Shown here in pieces: positions 50,201 through 60,095 of a stretch of 64,000 nucleotides of DNA. Source of the DNA: Asterella californica. Lineage: Eukaryota > Streptophyta > Marchantiopsida > Marchantiales > Aytoniaceae. Numbering within the stretch: position 1 is the stretch's first letter; every line of letters starts with the position of its first letter. Both the position numbers and the translations under genes were made by a program. The stretch spans positions 7,750,001 to 7,814,000 of the forward strand of contig JAYKYS010000012.1 of NCBI GenBank assembly GCA_036924285.1. Reading direction: 5' to 3'. Under the pieces are notes generated by a model. The model did no database searches. It saw only the letters and a list, made by a program, of their open reading frames with translations, and was not told where the DNA came from.

Positions 50201-51590
50201 GATCTTGAGACTATAATTCTACTAGACTAAGTAATACATTTGATTAGCGTGAAAATATAAAGTATCACTGATCACGTTGTGATAACTCTCATTAACAGAG
50301 TCACTCATCCAGTTTTGAAACTACATGACATATGCCATAAATGGAAATTGTATTCGAGAATTACTCCGGTAATAGTCCACTTTAGAAGGTCCAAAATTCT
50401 TTACCTGGTTGATAGTACTTGACATATACTATCAGTAGGCATGGAGGAAGCAAGGTACGTTCATACCTTCCACCATTTGTATCGATCAAGTGCCAACGGT
50501 TAATTGCTGGACCAGGTTGACAAAGACTAGAAGAGTGCACCGGGTAGAACGACCATAATTCCAGCATTCCTTATTTCGGCTCTTACTGTGTCCTCTTCCC
50601 TTCGTTGCTTTCGTGTCTTGAATAAAATTAAAATGGTAGTGCATATATTATGTGAATTATAGAAGAATTGTAGAACTCTGGCAATTGCAAGTTCTATTTT
50701 CATTTCTGCCAATTTTCTGGAGCAATAGCTCCTTGGATTCTTCTTTTTGCTGTCACTCTGTTGGAATGCTGGAGTGCCTGCGGGTCAGCTTCTCCCATGC
50801 GTTTTTCAGATACGTAGCTGACTGAGTATTAGCTTGATTAGTTAACACCCGGTTGCTCCTTCTTCATTAATTATCGTTTGTATGATGAAATGTATATCTG
50901 ATAGTGTGCAGTTCAATATTCAACTTCTCATCATGTTTCACCACTTTGAGAAAACTAAGTAGAGGCTTTACTGACCTGTCTTACAAGCCGCTTTTCGTCA
51001 AGGCAGCTGATGGAGGTCCAACAATCACAGTAGAAAGAACCCACTCAAGCCGATAGTGCTCTAGCTACGAAGTCGATAAAAATGTAAAAGTTGGCGAAGC
51101 TGGTTGTTCGTAAGCTTCTTGCGATTAATTAGTTGCGCTATCGTCCAGTTGGGATCATGATAGTTGTGGAATCGTTGCTTGCACTGTAATCTGATCACCG
51201 AATCGGCTTCGAAGGAAAGGTGAACCGCTTTAATCAGTTTTCTTTGAATTCACAATCTCTTTGGGCATTAAGCCAAAACAATCGTGAGCCAGCATGCACA
51301 TGTACATCTGGTCAATAATCCTAATCGTGATGAAGGAAAGAAAGTCGTGGGTGACTTTTTGTAGCTTTCTCGAATCGAAGATCAAGATCTCGAACGTATA
51401 GATTGGACTAGTAGCGTACCTCCAGTTTCCAGAAGGTTCTAAGCTAGCATGTACGTACCAACAACCGAACTAATGCTTTGAGCATCGCACTTTAGGCTTC
51501 TATTTAGTCTATATCTTCGGAAACGCCTGGAGTCCCACGTATACGTACATAGCAGGAATGATCTCAGGACCTCCCCAAGAGACGCGATTC
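47273..51590. other. spacer with no convincing gene
   Basis: Several 60-80 codon frames occur (for example 48131-48325 minus, 48473-48709 plus, 48978-49184 plus) but none shows a domain, signal peptide or splice context that I can defend. On the minus strand near 50,810-50,710 a short reading MGEADPQALQHSNRVTAKRR has coding character and could be a terminal exon. 49,711-49,755 holds a small tatgggaat/attcccata hairpin. Confidence 0.5.
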
Positions 51591-51970
51591 TCATGTACAA
51601 CAGCACAGGCCGATCAAACAGTAGGGACCATGGGGTTTGCAGCAGCAATACGAGAAGCTGCAGTTCCCTGTGCACATCACAAACTTTGTCAGAAGTGAAA
51701 GCAACACCTTAAAGTTGCTCTACAATCATCCACGAGAAAAGCATCAGCATTCAGACATTAAAAGAAACGATAGTCATAATTCGTCTAATTCAAACTGTGA
51801 AATTAAAGTCTCTCACCATCGTCACTAGTACTGTCCACGACAGTTCCATTGATATAGCTGGCGAGAGTCCCGTTGAAATCTCTTGCAGAAGTTGTATGCG
51901 CCATCATAAGAAGCACAACGCAGCAGCAGATTAGGAGCAGTGTATTCGGTGCAGTCCACTTCATCGCCAT
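51591..51970 (-). CDS. secreted cysteine-rich peptide, 76 residues
   Basis: Two exons, 51970-51817 and 51667-51591, separated by a 149-bp GT-AG intron in phase 1. Residues 1-29 form a signal peptide (hydrophobic core LLLICCCVVLLMM, likely cleavage after HTTSA). The next part has possible N-glycosylation sites at Asn33 and Asn41. The C-terminal 23 residues hold eight cysteines, C54, C59-C61, C68 and C73-C75, in the pattern C-x4-CCC-x6-C-x4-CCC, and the chain ends one residue later. ATG 51964 could also serve. I do not recognise the family: it is not a standard defensin, hevein, knottin or LTP spacing. A TATA-like TATTTAAG lies at 52093-52100. It faces away from the SPH gene at 52733. Role unknown; secreted signalling or defence peptides are the usual company of such structures. 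Confidence 0.5.
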
Positions 51971-52092
51971 CGTGTCTCTTTGTTCTCCGTAAAGAGAAGC
52001 AGCAAGTAGAAGATGAACAAGGTTAGACTCTTGGCCCGAGGAAGTGTGGAGAGATGCAAGCAGGTGATGGAGATTTGGATTCTAAGGACTTC

Positions 52093-52100
52093 CTTAAATA
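52093..52100 (-). promoter_or_regulatory. TATA-like box of the cysteine-rich peptide gene
   Basis: TATTTAAG on the minus strand about 125 bases before the ATG, a suitable distance for a plant TATA box with a short leader. Confidence 0.5.
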
Positions 52101-52732
52101 CACACCACCAGCCGGAGCAGGAACGTTTTCAAATTCGAAAATGGGTGGGAAAGGTCCATGCATATGAAAGATGTAACGGTATTTCTCAACATATATGGTT
52201 ACATATTGACTCACGTACAGTGTAATGATCCCTTTGTTCCACCGTAAAGGAAAAAAGGGATCGATTGCAATGGGTCAGGGATAGAATAATGCAAACGTAA
52301 ACTTGAAGTTACAATGACAACTGATCATGATTAAATCGCATTCCTAAAACAGTTTTCTTACCGATCACTTGCCGAGCAAGAACCATTACAAGGAGTTAAT
52401 TAACCAGCAAGCTTCAGGTAAGTCTATTCACTCTTCACGATGGAGTCTGCTCAGCCCCTAGCCAGACTGTCTTCTTTCTTACGTTAGTCTACTTCCCTCT
52501 TTCGGCTCTTTCTTCCTATCCCTTCGAATGTAGATGACTACAGGGAGGTGAGAGCCGCATAGAGAGGCCACGCGAGAGGCCACTCAGAGCCAGCAAGAAT
52601 CCAGTAAGCACCGAGGGCGGTCTAAGGAGAGGCTCCGAGAGCAAGAGAGCCATAAGGCTGACGAAGAGATCAAGACGAACGCCGCTTCAGCCGCAGAGAT
52701 AACGAAAGAAACGTTAACGCCACCCGGAGAAG

Positions 52733-53407
52733 ATGGCATCGCCATTGCGAAGATGTTTTGTGATTTCTGGAGTTATTTGGACACTCCTCTTTGTTGTGTT
52801 CAATTCTGAGAGTGTCTCAGCTTCTGGCACGCCTCTTTCAGGTAACTGACGATTCTCTACTGATGTATCCGCCTTGAATTAGTTAAGAGTTCGAATTCAG
52901 TCTTTCATTTCGGTTTGCATGACAAAATCTAGAGGTTATGTGCAGTTCAGTATGCTCTTCAAGTGTGTTGCTATAACGCACGCGGTAGCATACTGGTATA
53001 ATGCATACTATGCTTACGGCCCACTTTTTGTGACAACAGCTGATGCAAGTCAAGCAATCAATATTACGACTGAGAATCACATCAGCAGTTACTATGATGG
53101 GGAATATGGGGAGTGTAGAATCAGCTGTGAGTACCACGACTCAACGGGAGCATTCTCGATGGGCTTCGTATATCTGCGTGTCGGACAAGGGCAGAACTGG
53201 ATCAGGCCGGTGGATGAGCATGGTCCTGATTCCATCCACTGCGATTTTTTCTGGACCTCTCAGTCCAAGGCCATGGACTATGACGTCTTCTCTAAGGGTC
53301 AAGGCGATCTCCAGCACACCGCCACTATGTGGTCTGTGACTGAAGTGGGACTGTTTGAGCAATCAGCCGCCGGCATATATAGCATGGTGACTGGATGGTC
53401 TGGCTGA
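52733..53407 (+). CDS. SPH family secreted protein 1 (plant S1 self-incompatibility homologue)
   Basis: Exons 52733-52841 and 53040-53407, phase 1, 158 residues. A signal peptide (VISGVIWTLLFVVF, cut near SVSAS) precedes one S1-like domain. The order of features fits the family: beta strand ITTENHI, then ECRISCEYHDSTGAFSMG (the L-x-V-H-C-x-S-x-D-D-D-L-G position), a Trp after a loop (QGQNW), IHCDFFW (the F-x-C-x-F-x-W position), DYDVF, and MWSVTEVGLF (the C-x-W-x-v-x-x-x-G-i-y position). The usual last cysteine is replaced by Met. In poppy the S1 protein is the pistil self-incompatibility ligand; most SPH proteins have unknown roles. A pyrimidine-rich leader lies before the ATG. The intron falls right after the signal peptide, as in the copy at 56059. 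Confidence 0.5.
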
Positions 53408-53525
53408 ATGCTTGTTTCAGTATATATAGGAATTTAAATGATCCTTTCGATCTTGTAGTAAAACCGGACAAGAGAATGGATCGTGAAGCCTGCGTATCTT
53501 AGGGCATGTCTTGGAACTGATCACA

Positions 53526-53590
53526 AGGTCCAGGTATACGTAATACACATGTGTATTACGTATACCTGGACCTGAGTCTGTACAGACTCA
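53526..53590. repeat. two abutting perfect palindromes (48 and 18 bp)
   Basis: 53526-53573 is a perfect palindrome with no spacer, centred on acatgt. 53573-53590 (tgagtctgtacagactca) is a second perfect palindrome that starts at its last base. The position, about 120 bases after the SPH1 stop, would place them in or near the 3' untranslated region. Confidence 0.5.
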
Positions 53591-55671
53591 AGCTATGAAG
53601 CTTAAAGTCAAGGCATTCCTCTTTGTTTTTGGTCTACGTTTTTCTGATAATAAGAATGTCTATATCTCAGTCTGGATCCGCCTTTGTCAAAAGAAAGTAA
53701 ATCAAAGGGAGATCCTAGGAAGTAATGTAACTATACCTATTCGTTTCGAAGAATATTCATTAGAGGGCGCTCCGATGCTGTTACTTCTGATATCGGTTTG
53801 AAAGCCTTCGTCTCCCAGGCTCTCCATCATTGTCAGTCACCTACTTCGGCCGTACCACGACCACTCTCTCACTGTCGCAGTACTCTTTCCATCACTGTCA
53901 GTCTTCTCAAGGCTGAATCCTCAACTTGAAGGTCGATTGATGCGATTTTAGAGAGTTTGGAAGGATCTCTCAATCCGATTCTCTTTAGCGTTGTAGAGAA
54001 TGACATAAAATCGTATCTACAGCTGCGTGTTTCTGAAGTTATTACAAACGAACCATCTAGGAGAGGAGTTCTCAGAGTGACACTGTGGAAATTTTTAGTG
54101 TGTGTTCTGGCTTTCAGTCCATTTTTTGACCTTTTAGATAATTGATATTTCATCTTGAATAAAGACTTTCTGCAATAACGAAAATAGTTTTAGAGTGGTA
54201 GTGATAGCTGTTTGGCTGTTGTTGCAGCGTTCCGATCGTTCGGTGTAGCAGTCCATCTCATGTGATTGGAACAGTTTAGTTGACTCGCGATGTGATCATT
54301 GATAAACTTCTCTCAGTTCTCTGACAGCCTGGTTTCTTTTCTGTCATCAAGATTGCACCAGTTAAGCCACCTTGATGACCTTATCATACGATATTGTTGC
54401 TACGATCATGAATAATGTGGTGACGTTTTCCCTTGTGACACGAGAGTAATTGATATCCAACTTGAAGTTCTACCGAATCTGATCTAGATGAACCAAGGAA
54501 CCACAGTTGGACTCAGTCTAGAGGTTGTGATTCGTTGATGTAACAGTTGTGAAGCTAAACAAGTCAATTCTCTCTCTCTAGAGTAGGGGAAGAAATAGGG
54601 TAACTTCGAAACTACCACGATGCCAAGTTTTGCTCGAATACCGGATCCAAATCATGGTTACCGTAGTGGGTTAAAACATCGATTCCAATAGTGCCGGGTC
54701 TACGAATACTAGAATACGATTATAAGTATGTCATTAACTTAAATTATAGACGATGGAATACCAAATGATATCGCAAGTGTTTATCTCATGCATACTAAAT
54801 TGATGATGATATATACATATAATATTATATATATATATGATAAACAGTGACCATACCAGATTCAAAGATTCTTTCATAATTTTAACTGATTTGTAATGAC
54901 CCCTTTACTTTGCATATACAAGTTAGGGCATTTTCCACTTACTTGCAAAAGACACAGTTCACCAAGGCCTGCGTACGATATATCATTGAGATTTAAACTA
55001 ACTTAAAGCGAGAAAGCGCAGAAAAAGCTTATTTTGAAAGCCATGTAGAAGCAGTCAGAGAAAATCTTAAGATAGATACTACAAGAAAGTGAATACTTTG
55101 TATATTATAATCCCAATGATTCCATAAATATAGAGTGACTGAATTAACTCTCTTTGGAGAGCAAGAAGCAATGCCTGATTAAAAACATTCCCAATATTTA
55201 TGGAAGAATTTTGCTCAAGGGCGATGAAATCAAGAACCAAGCGAACTTTCCACATCAAACCAGAAGCATTAGTTCCAACCCAACAACCTAAATTCACAAA
55301 AAAGCTACATAATACCAGAAACAACCAAAGGAGGATTGTTTCTCTCCGGTTCTAGCTAAAGTCTGATCTGGATACACAGACACCCGAAGAGAACACGAAG
55401 AGAACTGATAGCTTCCACCCCACTAGTACTAGAAATGCTGTTTTTTGTCCAGCAAGGATGACTCCACATCGACAATAAGGGTCTAGATAAAACCGTTAGG
55501 TGGAATTCTCTTGATAATTTAGTGGCAAGCAGAGTTACGATGAGCAAAAAGGAGTTCAGACCTTGAGACCATGAGGCAGATAATGTCTGTCCGCTGGGTA
55601 ATTCTCGTAACTACTAGTGCTCAATTCAAACCATCTGCCCATAACCATCCATCCATTATGCGGTTAGGGAT

Positions 55672-55818
55672 GATTACCGATTCCGTTACGGTTCTGGGCA
55701 ACAATCCATCCATAAAAAAGTCTACCTGCCACTGAATCTATAGCCGCGATTAGGGATAGTTACAGATTCCGTTATGGTTTTGGGTAGTTACAAATTCCGT
55801 TACGGTTCTGGGCAACCA
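55672..55818. repeat. three diverged copies of a ~27-31 bp repeat
   Basis: Copies at 55672-55702, 55758-55784 and 55786-55818 share gattccgttacggttctgggcaac with a few changes. They lie 230 to 390 bases before the second SPH gene. Confidence 0.5.
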
Positions 55819-55958
55819 TTGTCCACGTGTTCTACTCACTGACACTAGTTCACTACGAGGCGTGAAAATTTCTGGACTAGTCCGGTCTGAGAACTGAGCG
55901 ATACTAGTTCAAGAATCACAGTGGGTGATGACCTGCGGTGTGAGACTCCCAAGTTCAG

Positions 55959-55966
55959 TATATATT
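55959..55966 (+). promoter_or_regulatory. TATA box of the second SPH gene
   Basis: TATATATT about 100 bases before ATG 56059, the expected distance for a plant promoter with a short leader. Confidence 0.5.
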
Positions 55967-56058
55967 CTACTCAACTATCTCTGGCTAGCTCGCGATCGTG
56001 TTATGTCCTCTTGCCTTCTAATCTTGTTGCTTCTCTTTCTTGAATGGTTTATACAAAA

Positions 56059-56745
56059 ATGTCAATTTTCATGTTCATCTCTGGAGCTATTTGGGCTCTC
56101 CTCTTTGTCGTGGTCGAATGCGAGAGTGCAATACCTCTTTCAGGTAACTGATGATCGATGTTCTCCACAGCTGGATCCGGAGTATCTTCTTTGAGTTATT
56201 TACTGAACATTTCGTTTCCTGTTGCGGGGTAATGATGAAATCCAGATGTAGTGTGCAATTGAACACGCTCTCTAGATCTCTCACTTTGTTATTTAATTTC
56301 ACCATCTTTCGGAAATCTGGATCATTTTTCTTTACTGATATGTGTTATGGGTCAACTTGTCGTAAGAGCAGTTGATGCAGGTGAAATATTTCAGACAGAG
56401 TTTACTACTGTGAATCACATCAACTACAAAGGAGAGAATGGAGAATGTAGAATCAGATGCGAGTATCACGACTCAACGGGAGCGTATACAATGGGCATCG
56501 TAAATCTGCGTATGGGACAAAAGCACAGTTGGCCATGGAGCTACGCCATGGATCAAGGTGGTCCGGATTTCATTGAATGCGAATTTTTCTGGACCTCTAG
56601 GTCTAAGTTGATCGACTATAACGTTTTCAATCAAGGTGAAGGTGATCTTCCGCCCACCGCCACTATGTGGTCTGTGACTGAAGTCGGGCTGTTTGAGCAA
56701 TCACACGCTGCCGTATACCATATGATGAGCGCATGGTCTAGCTGA
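56059..56745 (+). CDS. SPH family secreted protein 2
   Basis: Exons 56059-56143 and 56372-56745, phase 1, 152 residues. An in-frame ATG at 56044 would add five residues. The signal peptide (FISGAIWALLFVVV) and the exon-intron junction (cctctttcag|gtaactga) are nearly the same as in the gene at 52733, and the domain matches it throughout: ECRIRCEYHDSTGAYTMG, IECEFFWTSRSKLIDYNVF, TATMWSVTEVGLFEQ. The two are tandem duplicates that have since diverged. Differences concentrate in the loop after the first Gly (KHSWPWSYAMDQGG here, QNWIRPVDEHG there). Expression from its own TATA box is likely. Confidence 0.5.
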
Positions 56746-58265
56746 ATGCGTGTTTTCACAAGGAACAGTTCTTCTAGAAAAGCCGAAACAGAGAACGTAG
56801 CGCGATGCATCTTCTGATCTTTGATCAGATGGGTCATGCAAACAGACTCCTCAAGCTTTATATACAGCATTGCCTTCATAAATTTGCTGTTCATATTAAA
56901 CGAAACTGTCCTCTCCCGCTGGTCAAGACCTTCGGACGAACAAGAGAGAGCAAGCAGATGTTAGTATGCAGTAACTTAAAGGTGACTAGTCGTATCAGCC
57001 AATTTTCTTGATTCTTAGTCTACACATTTATAACTCGACTGATGTATCGATAGCCAATGACAATCAATAGAGAGACAACTTTTTAGTGAAACGGTCAATT
57101 TCGACTTCATGTTGTTTGCAGTCCCATTGCAGACCTTTCAGAGTTAGTTAAGTTAGTCCATGATCATGAGTGCTTAATCTTTTGTTAATTTGTATACTAA
57201 TTGTTCTTTTAGCACTTGCTTAACTTATAATTCTCTTTTCGCGGAAAGTACTGGCATCAGAAAACGAAAGAAATCTAGAAAGTGAAGAAACAGGCTGGAG
57301 CGTTTCTTTCCTTGTCTGTGTGAGGGATCATAAGTATTGATTTCTGCAGTATGTGTCCAGTCGATCAGTCTTGTGGTTTTCGGCAGTATGAGTCTCTCTT
57401 GTATTGATTTGACTATGTTCTTTGCATCTGCATTCACAGTATCCTAACACACCTAACAAAGAAAATGCTACGTTTATACAGAAATAAGACAGAAGGAAAT
57501 CTGCAGTAAGTGTGGCTATATGTTAGCTGTTGTTGATACCGAACTGACTTTAAGGTTCGTGCTAAAATTAATGTGGCACTTGGTGATCATGAAATTAAAA
57601 TGATCAGTTGGGAAAAGTCAAACTTCACTTACTTCATCACTATCTACTTTATGCTTTGTAATGGAACAGATGTGTTGTACATGTGGAAGAATTTTACTAT
57701 ATAGAACGAGAATGCACCAGATTACAGCACATATGTACTTCACATAATATGTACTTCGAGTATCAGCCAAGTATCGAGTGAATTATTTCACTACTCTTGG
57801 TTCCTTGTTCTCAATCTTCAGAGTGAAATCCGGAGGTAGATGTAAACTGACATACATATCATTCCCAGAAGTAGGTGTCTCGTTTAGATCATGGTAAAAA
57901 ATCACTCTCTCTTCAAATTCATGGCCATGGGAAAGAGGTTATCCATATATACCAATCCTGATGTAAATTTCAAACTGATGTAAAAGTCTCGAAACTGACT
58001 TATACGTAGATGTGGATTAGTACAAGATGATCTCAAAATCAAACTATGAAAGATGTACGTCAACTTAGAAATAATAAAGTTAATTCTTTGCACATGAACC
58101 TAAATTCATTTACCTATAAAGAATTGTGTAAAAAATCCCTCAACTCAATTCTAGAGTACATTTTCTTTAGTGTTTATGCCCATGAATTATAAATTTGTCT
58201 TCTTATCAAGATAGTTCCTTAAACCACAAGTTACAGTATGTAAGCAGCAATGCTACCTTGTAACA
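56746..58265. other. spacer after SPH2
   Basis: No gene is supported; AT-rich with scattered short frames. Confidence 0.5.
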
Positions 58266-58486
58266 AAGACGTCGTAGTTCAGATGGTTGAGGTTTGAACA
58301 TGGGGAGACAGAGGTCTTAGGTTTGAATCCTAGTGTGAATTGAAAATTTTTCCGGAAAGTCTAATTTTGGTTAAAAATCTAATTCTCTCAAAACTGAATT
58401 CTAAAACATCTGTTTTGATTCCAAGCGAATTGATCACTGTAACAAGATTCTATTCAATAGGAAAAATTAAAAAAATTAAAAAAAGA
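58266..58486 (+). mobile_element. tRNA-derived SINE candidate
   Basis: An A box tagttcagatg (58275-58285, fits TRGYNNARNNG) and a B box ggtttgaatcc (58320-58330, one change from GGTTCGAATCC) start 45 bases apart, the spacing of a tRNA promoter. A T-arm ttagg/cctag surrounds the B box. The would-be acceptor ends do not pair, so this is not a working tRNA gene. A body of about 130 bases and an A-rich tail (attaaaaaaattaaaaaaag type, ~58,465-58,486) follow. Flanking duplications were not found. Confidence 0.5.
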
Positions 58487-59162
58487 ATATATTTCTTATT
58501 TGCGATCTACATCACATTTTAATTTTTTGGCTTATTTCTCAGTCGTAAGATTTCGACTTGAAGACTCTACAATTCATTTTGTAAGTCTCAAGATTCTTAT
58601 TATTTTGAGTCTTAGATCATCAACTTTAGACAAAGAATAGGAACATGATAAATAATGGTCACATTCTGCAGCAGAAAGCTTCACGGAGACAAAGAGATAA
58701 AAATTTATTGCATGGCAACCTAACCCACTTTTTGCTTCAAAAAATAAGAAAAGTAAATTTTTTAGAGGAAAAGTGTGTGGGAAAAAGTATGCCGGTCCGA
58801 GAACACATATCAGACACAAGGACTATTATATCGAAATACCCAGGAAAGTAAAAGGAGATCCTCTCGTCCAAAAGCTGGGAGATACATCTTTTCTTGGAGA
58901 TTGTGGATTATGTTCAATCCACATGTTTCCTTTGTGACAATATTTATGAACTTAAATTACAAATAAATTTTATAGAAAGAATAAATAATATATCGAGACT
59001 AGCCACTCCGCACTCGATCAACCTAGCCGAGGTGCTAAACTGACGTGACAACTGTCGTGCGCATACACATTGCTACACAACATACATCGTTGTCAGAGGT
59101 ATACCACATACACATAACATATAGACAATGTTATATACATACACAAGTGTACCACAATCATC
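58487..59162. other. spacer between the SINE candidate and the decayed gypsy element
   Basis: No gene is supported. The last 150 bases are rich in catac/cataac words and may be the outer end of the following retroelement. Confidence 0.5.
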
Positions 59163-59313
59163 TCATAACTGACGGTTAGGTCCTTCTAACTCCACATAGC
59201 TCCATATCTCAACTACGTGATATACACCTCCGTGGGTGCAAGGATTCGGAGGTTGGGTGCTACATCGTTCCATCGCTATCACGCAAAGATCTAATCGGCT
59301 ATCTTTACTATAT

Positions 59314-59448
59314 ACATTGAGAACAAACCCATCGTCCAGTAGGAATGACACTAAGAGATGGAGTAAAAAATGATATGTGCTAACCTCTTGAACGATCATC
59401 ACACATCAACATATGGGCTGCTCCATCAGCAGACCCACACAACATACA
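59314..59448 (-). pseudogene. PHD-finger-like segment fused to integrase
   Basis: One frame reads CMLCGSADGAAHMLMCDD, then an in-frame TAG (59382-59380) where a PHD finger has the Trp of G-W-H, then HISFFTPSLSVIPTGRW, VCSQC. The spacing C-x2-C...C-D...H-x3-x...P-x-L...IP-x-G-x-W-x-C-x-x-C is that of a PHD finger; one zinc-ligand Cys reads Phe and one reads Arg-flanked Asp. The same frame runs back without a stop to CTSCHLPN near the integrase end. PHD fingers read histone tails, so this would be a chromatin-targeting module in place of a chromodomain. Confidence 0.5.
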
Positions 59449-60095
59449 TCTCAAGCTCACGCGTACAATCGCTAAGCTTGGGTCAACGATATCATCGATG
59501 TTGGGAAGATGACATGACGTGCAATATGCACATGGTCTTTCCAAACAACACCATCACGACCCTCTAACATGAATACTCTAGAAAATAACACCTCATGCAT
59601 TCGTAAAATCGTGCGCCCTGTGATGACATCCAACGTCATCGGTGCAGTCTGCTATAGATAGATATAATCATCAAGATGAAACCTGCGAATCGATGATCGA
59701 TAACCTCCTCCTCGAATAGTCGCATATCGCAAAGTGTCTCTATGCTGAGCAATCGTTAGGTTCTCAAAAACCATAGGCATAACTCTCTAAAATATCTCGG
59801 CTCGTTGAGAACATGCTCTCACCCACATATCAAGGTCATCAAGGTTCAACACCTCAGTTGAATCGTGACGAATGATCGAAGGTAGATCTAGATCTCGATC
59901 ATACAATAGAAAATACGGTGAGAAGGAAGCCAAAGACGCTTGCCGACTAAACCGGTAGTCCATAGCCAATCATGGTAACCATCTCAGTCTCCCAAGTGAC
60001 CATTCTGCAAACCATACTTGCACAATCCTCTCTTCACCGTCTAAACAACCCTCTCGGTTAAACCATCCGCCTCAGGATGATTGTGGTACCCACAA
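59449..60095 (-). pseudogene. integrase C-terminal fragment
   Basis: Minus-strand readings give HPEADGLTERVV (the last catalytic Glu region of the integrase core), then GYRFSRQASLASFSPYFLLY (59969-59787 frame), then LTIAQHRDTLRYA and DDYIYLQQTAP...GRTILRMHEV, the beta-barrel C-terminus of gypsy integrases. Frames change several times. Upstream of about 60095 integrase similarity stops abruptly. Confidence 0.5.

Larger units (their letters stand above)
53408..56043. other. spacer between the SPH genes
   Basis: Holds the perfect palindromes at 53526-53590 just after SPH1, AT-rich DNA around 54,700-55,100, and three diverged copies of a short repeat at 55672-55818. No gene is supported. Confidence 0.5.

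Noticed and set aside
52919..53039. Using ATG 52919 as the start of SPH1
   Set aside because: That stretch is intron; splicing 52841 to 53040 joins a signal peptide in phase to the domain, and SPH2 has the same structure.
58266..58340. Functional tRNA gene
   Set aside because: Promoter boxes fit, but the acceptor ends do not pair and the B box has a change; a SINE head explains it better.
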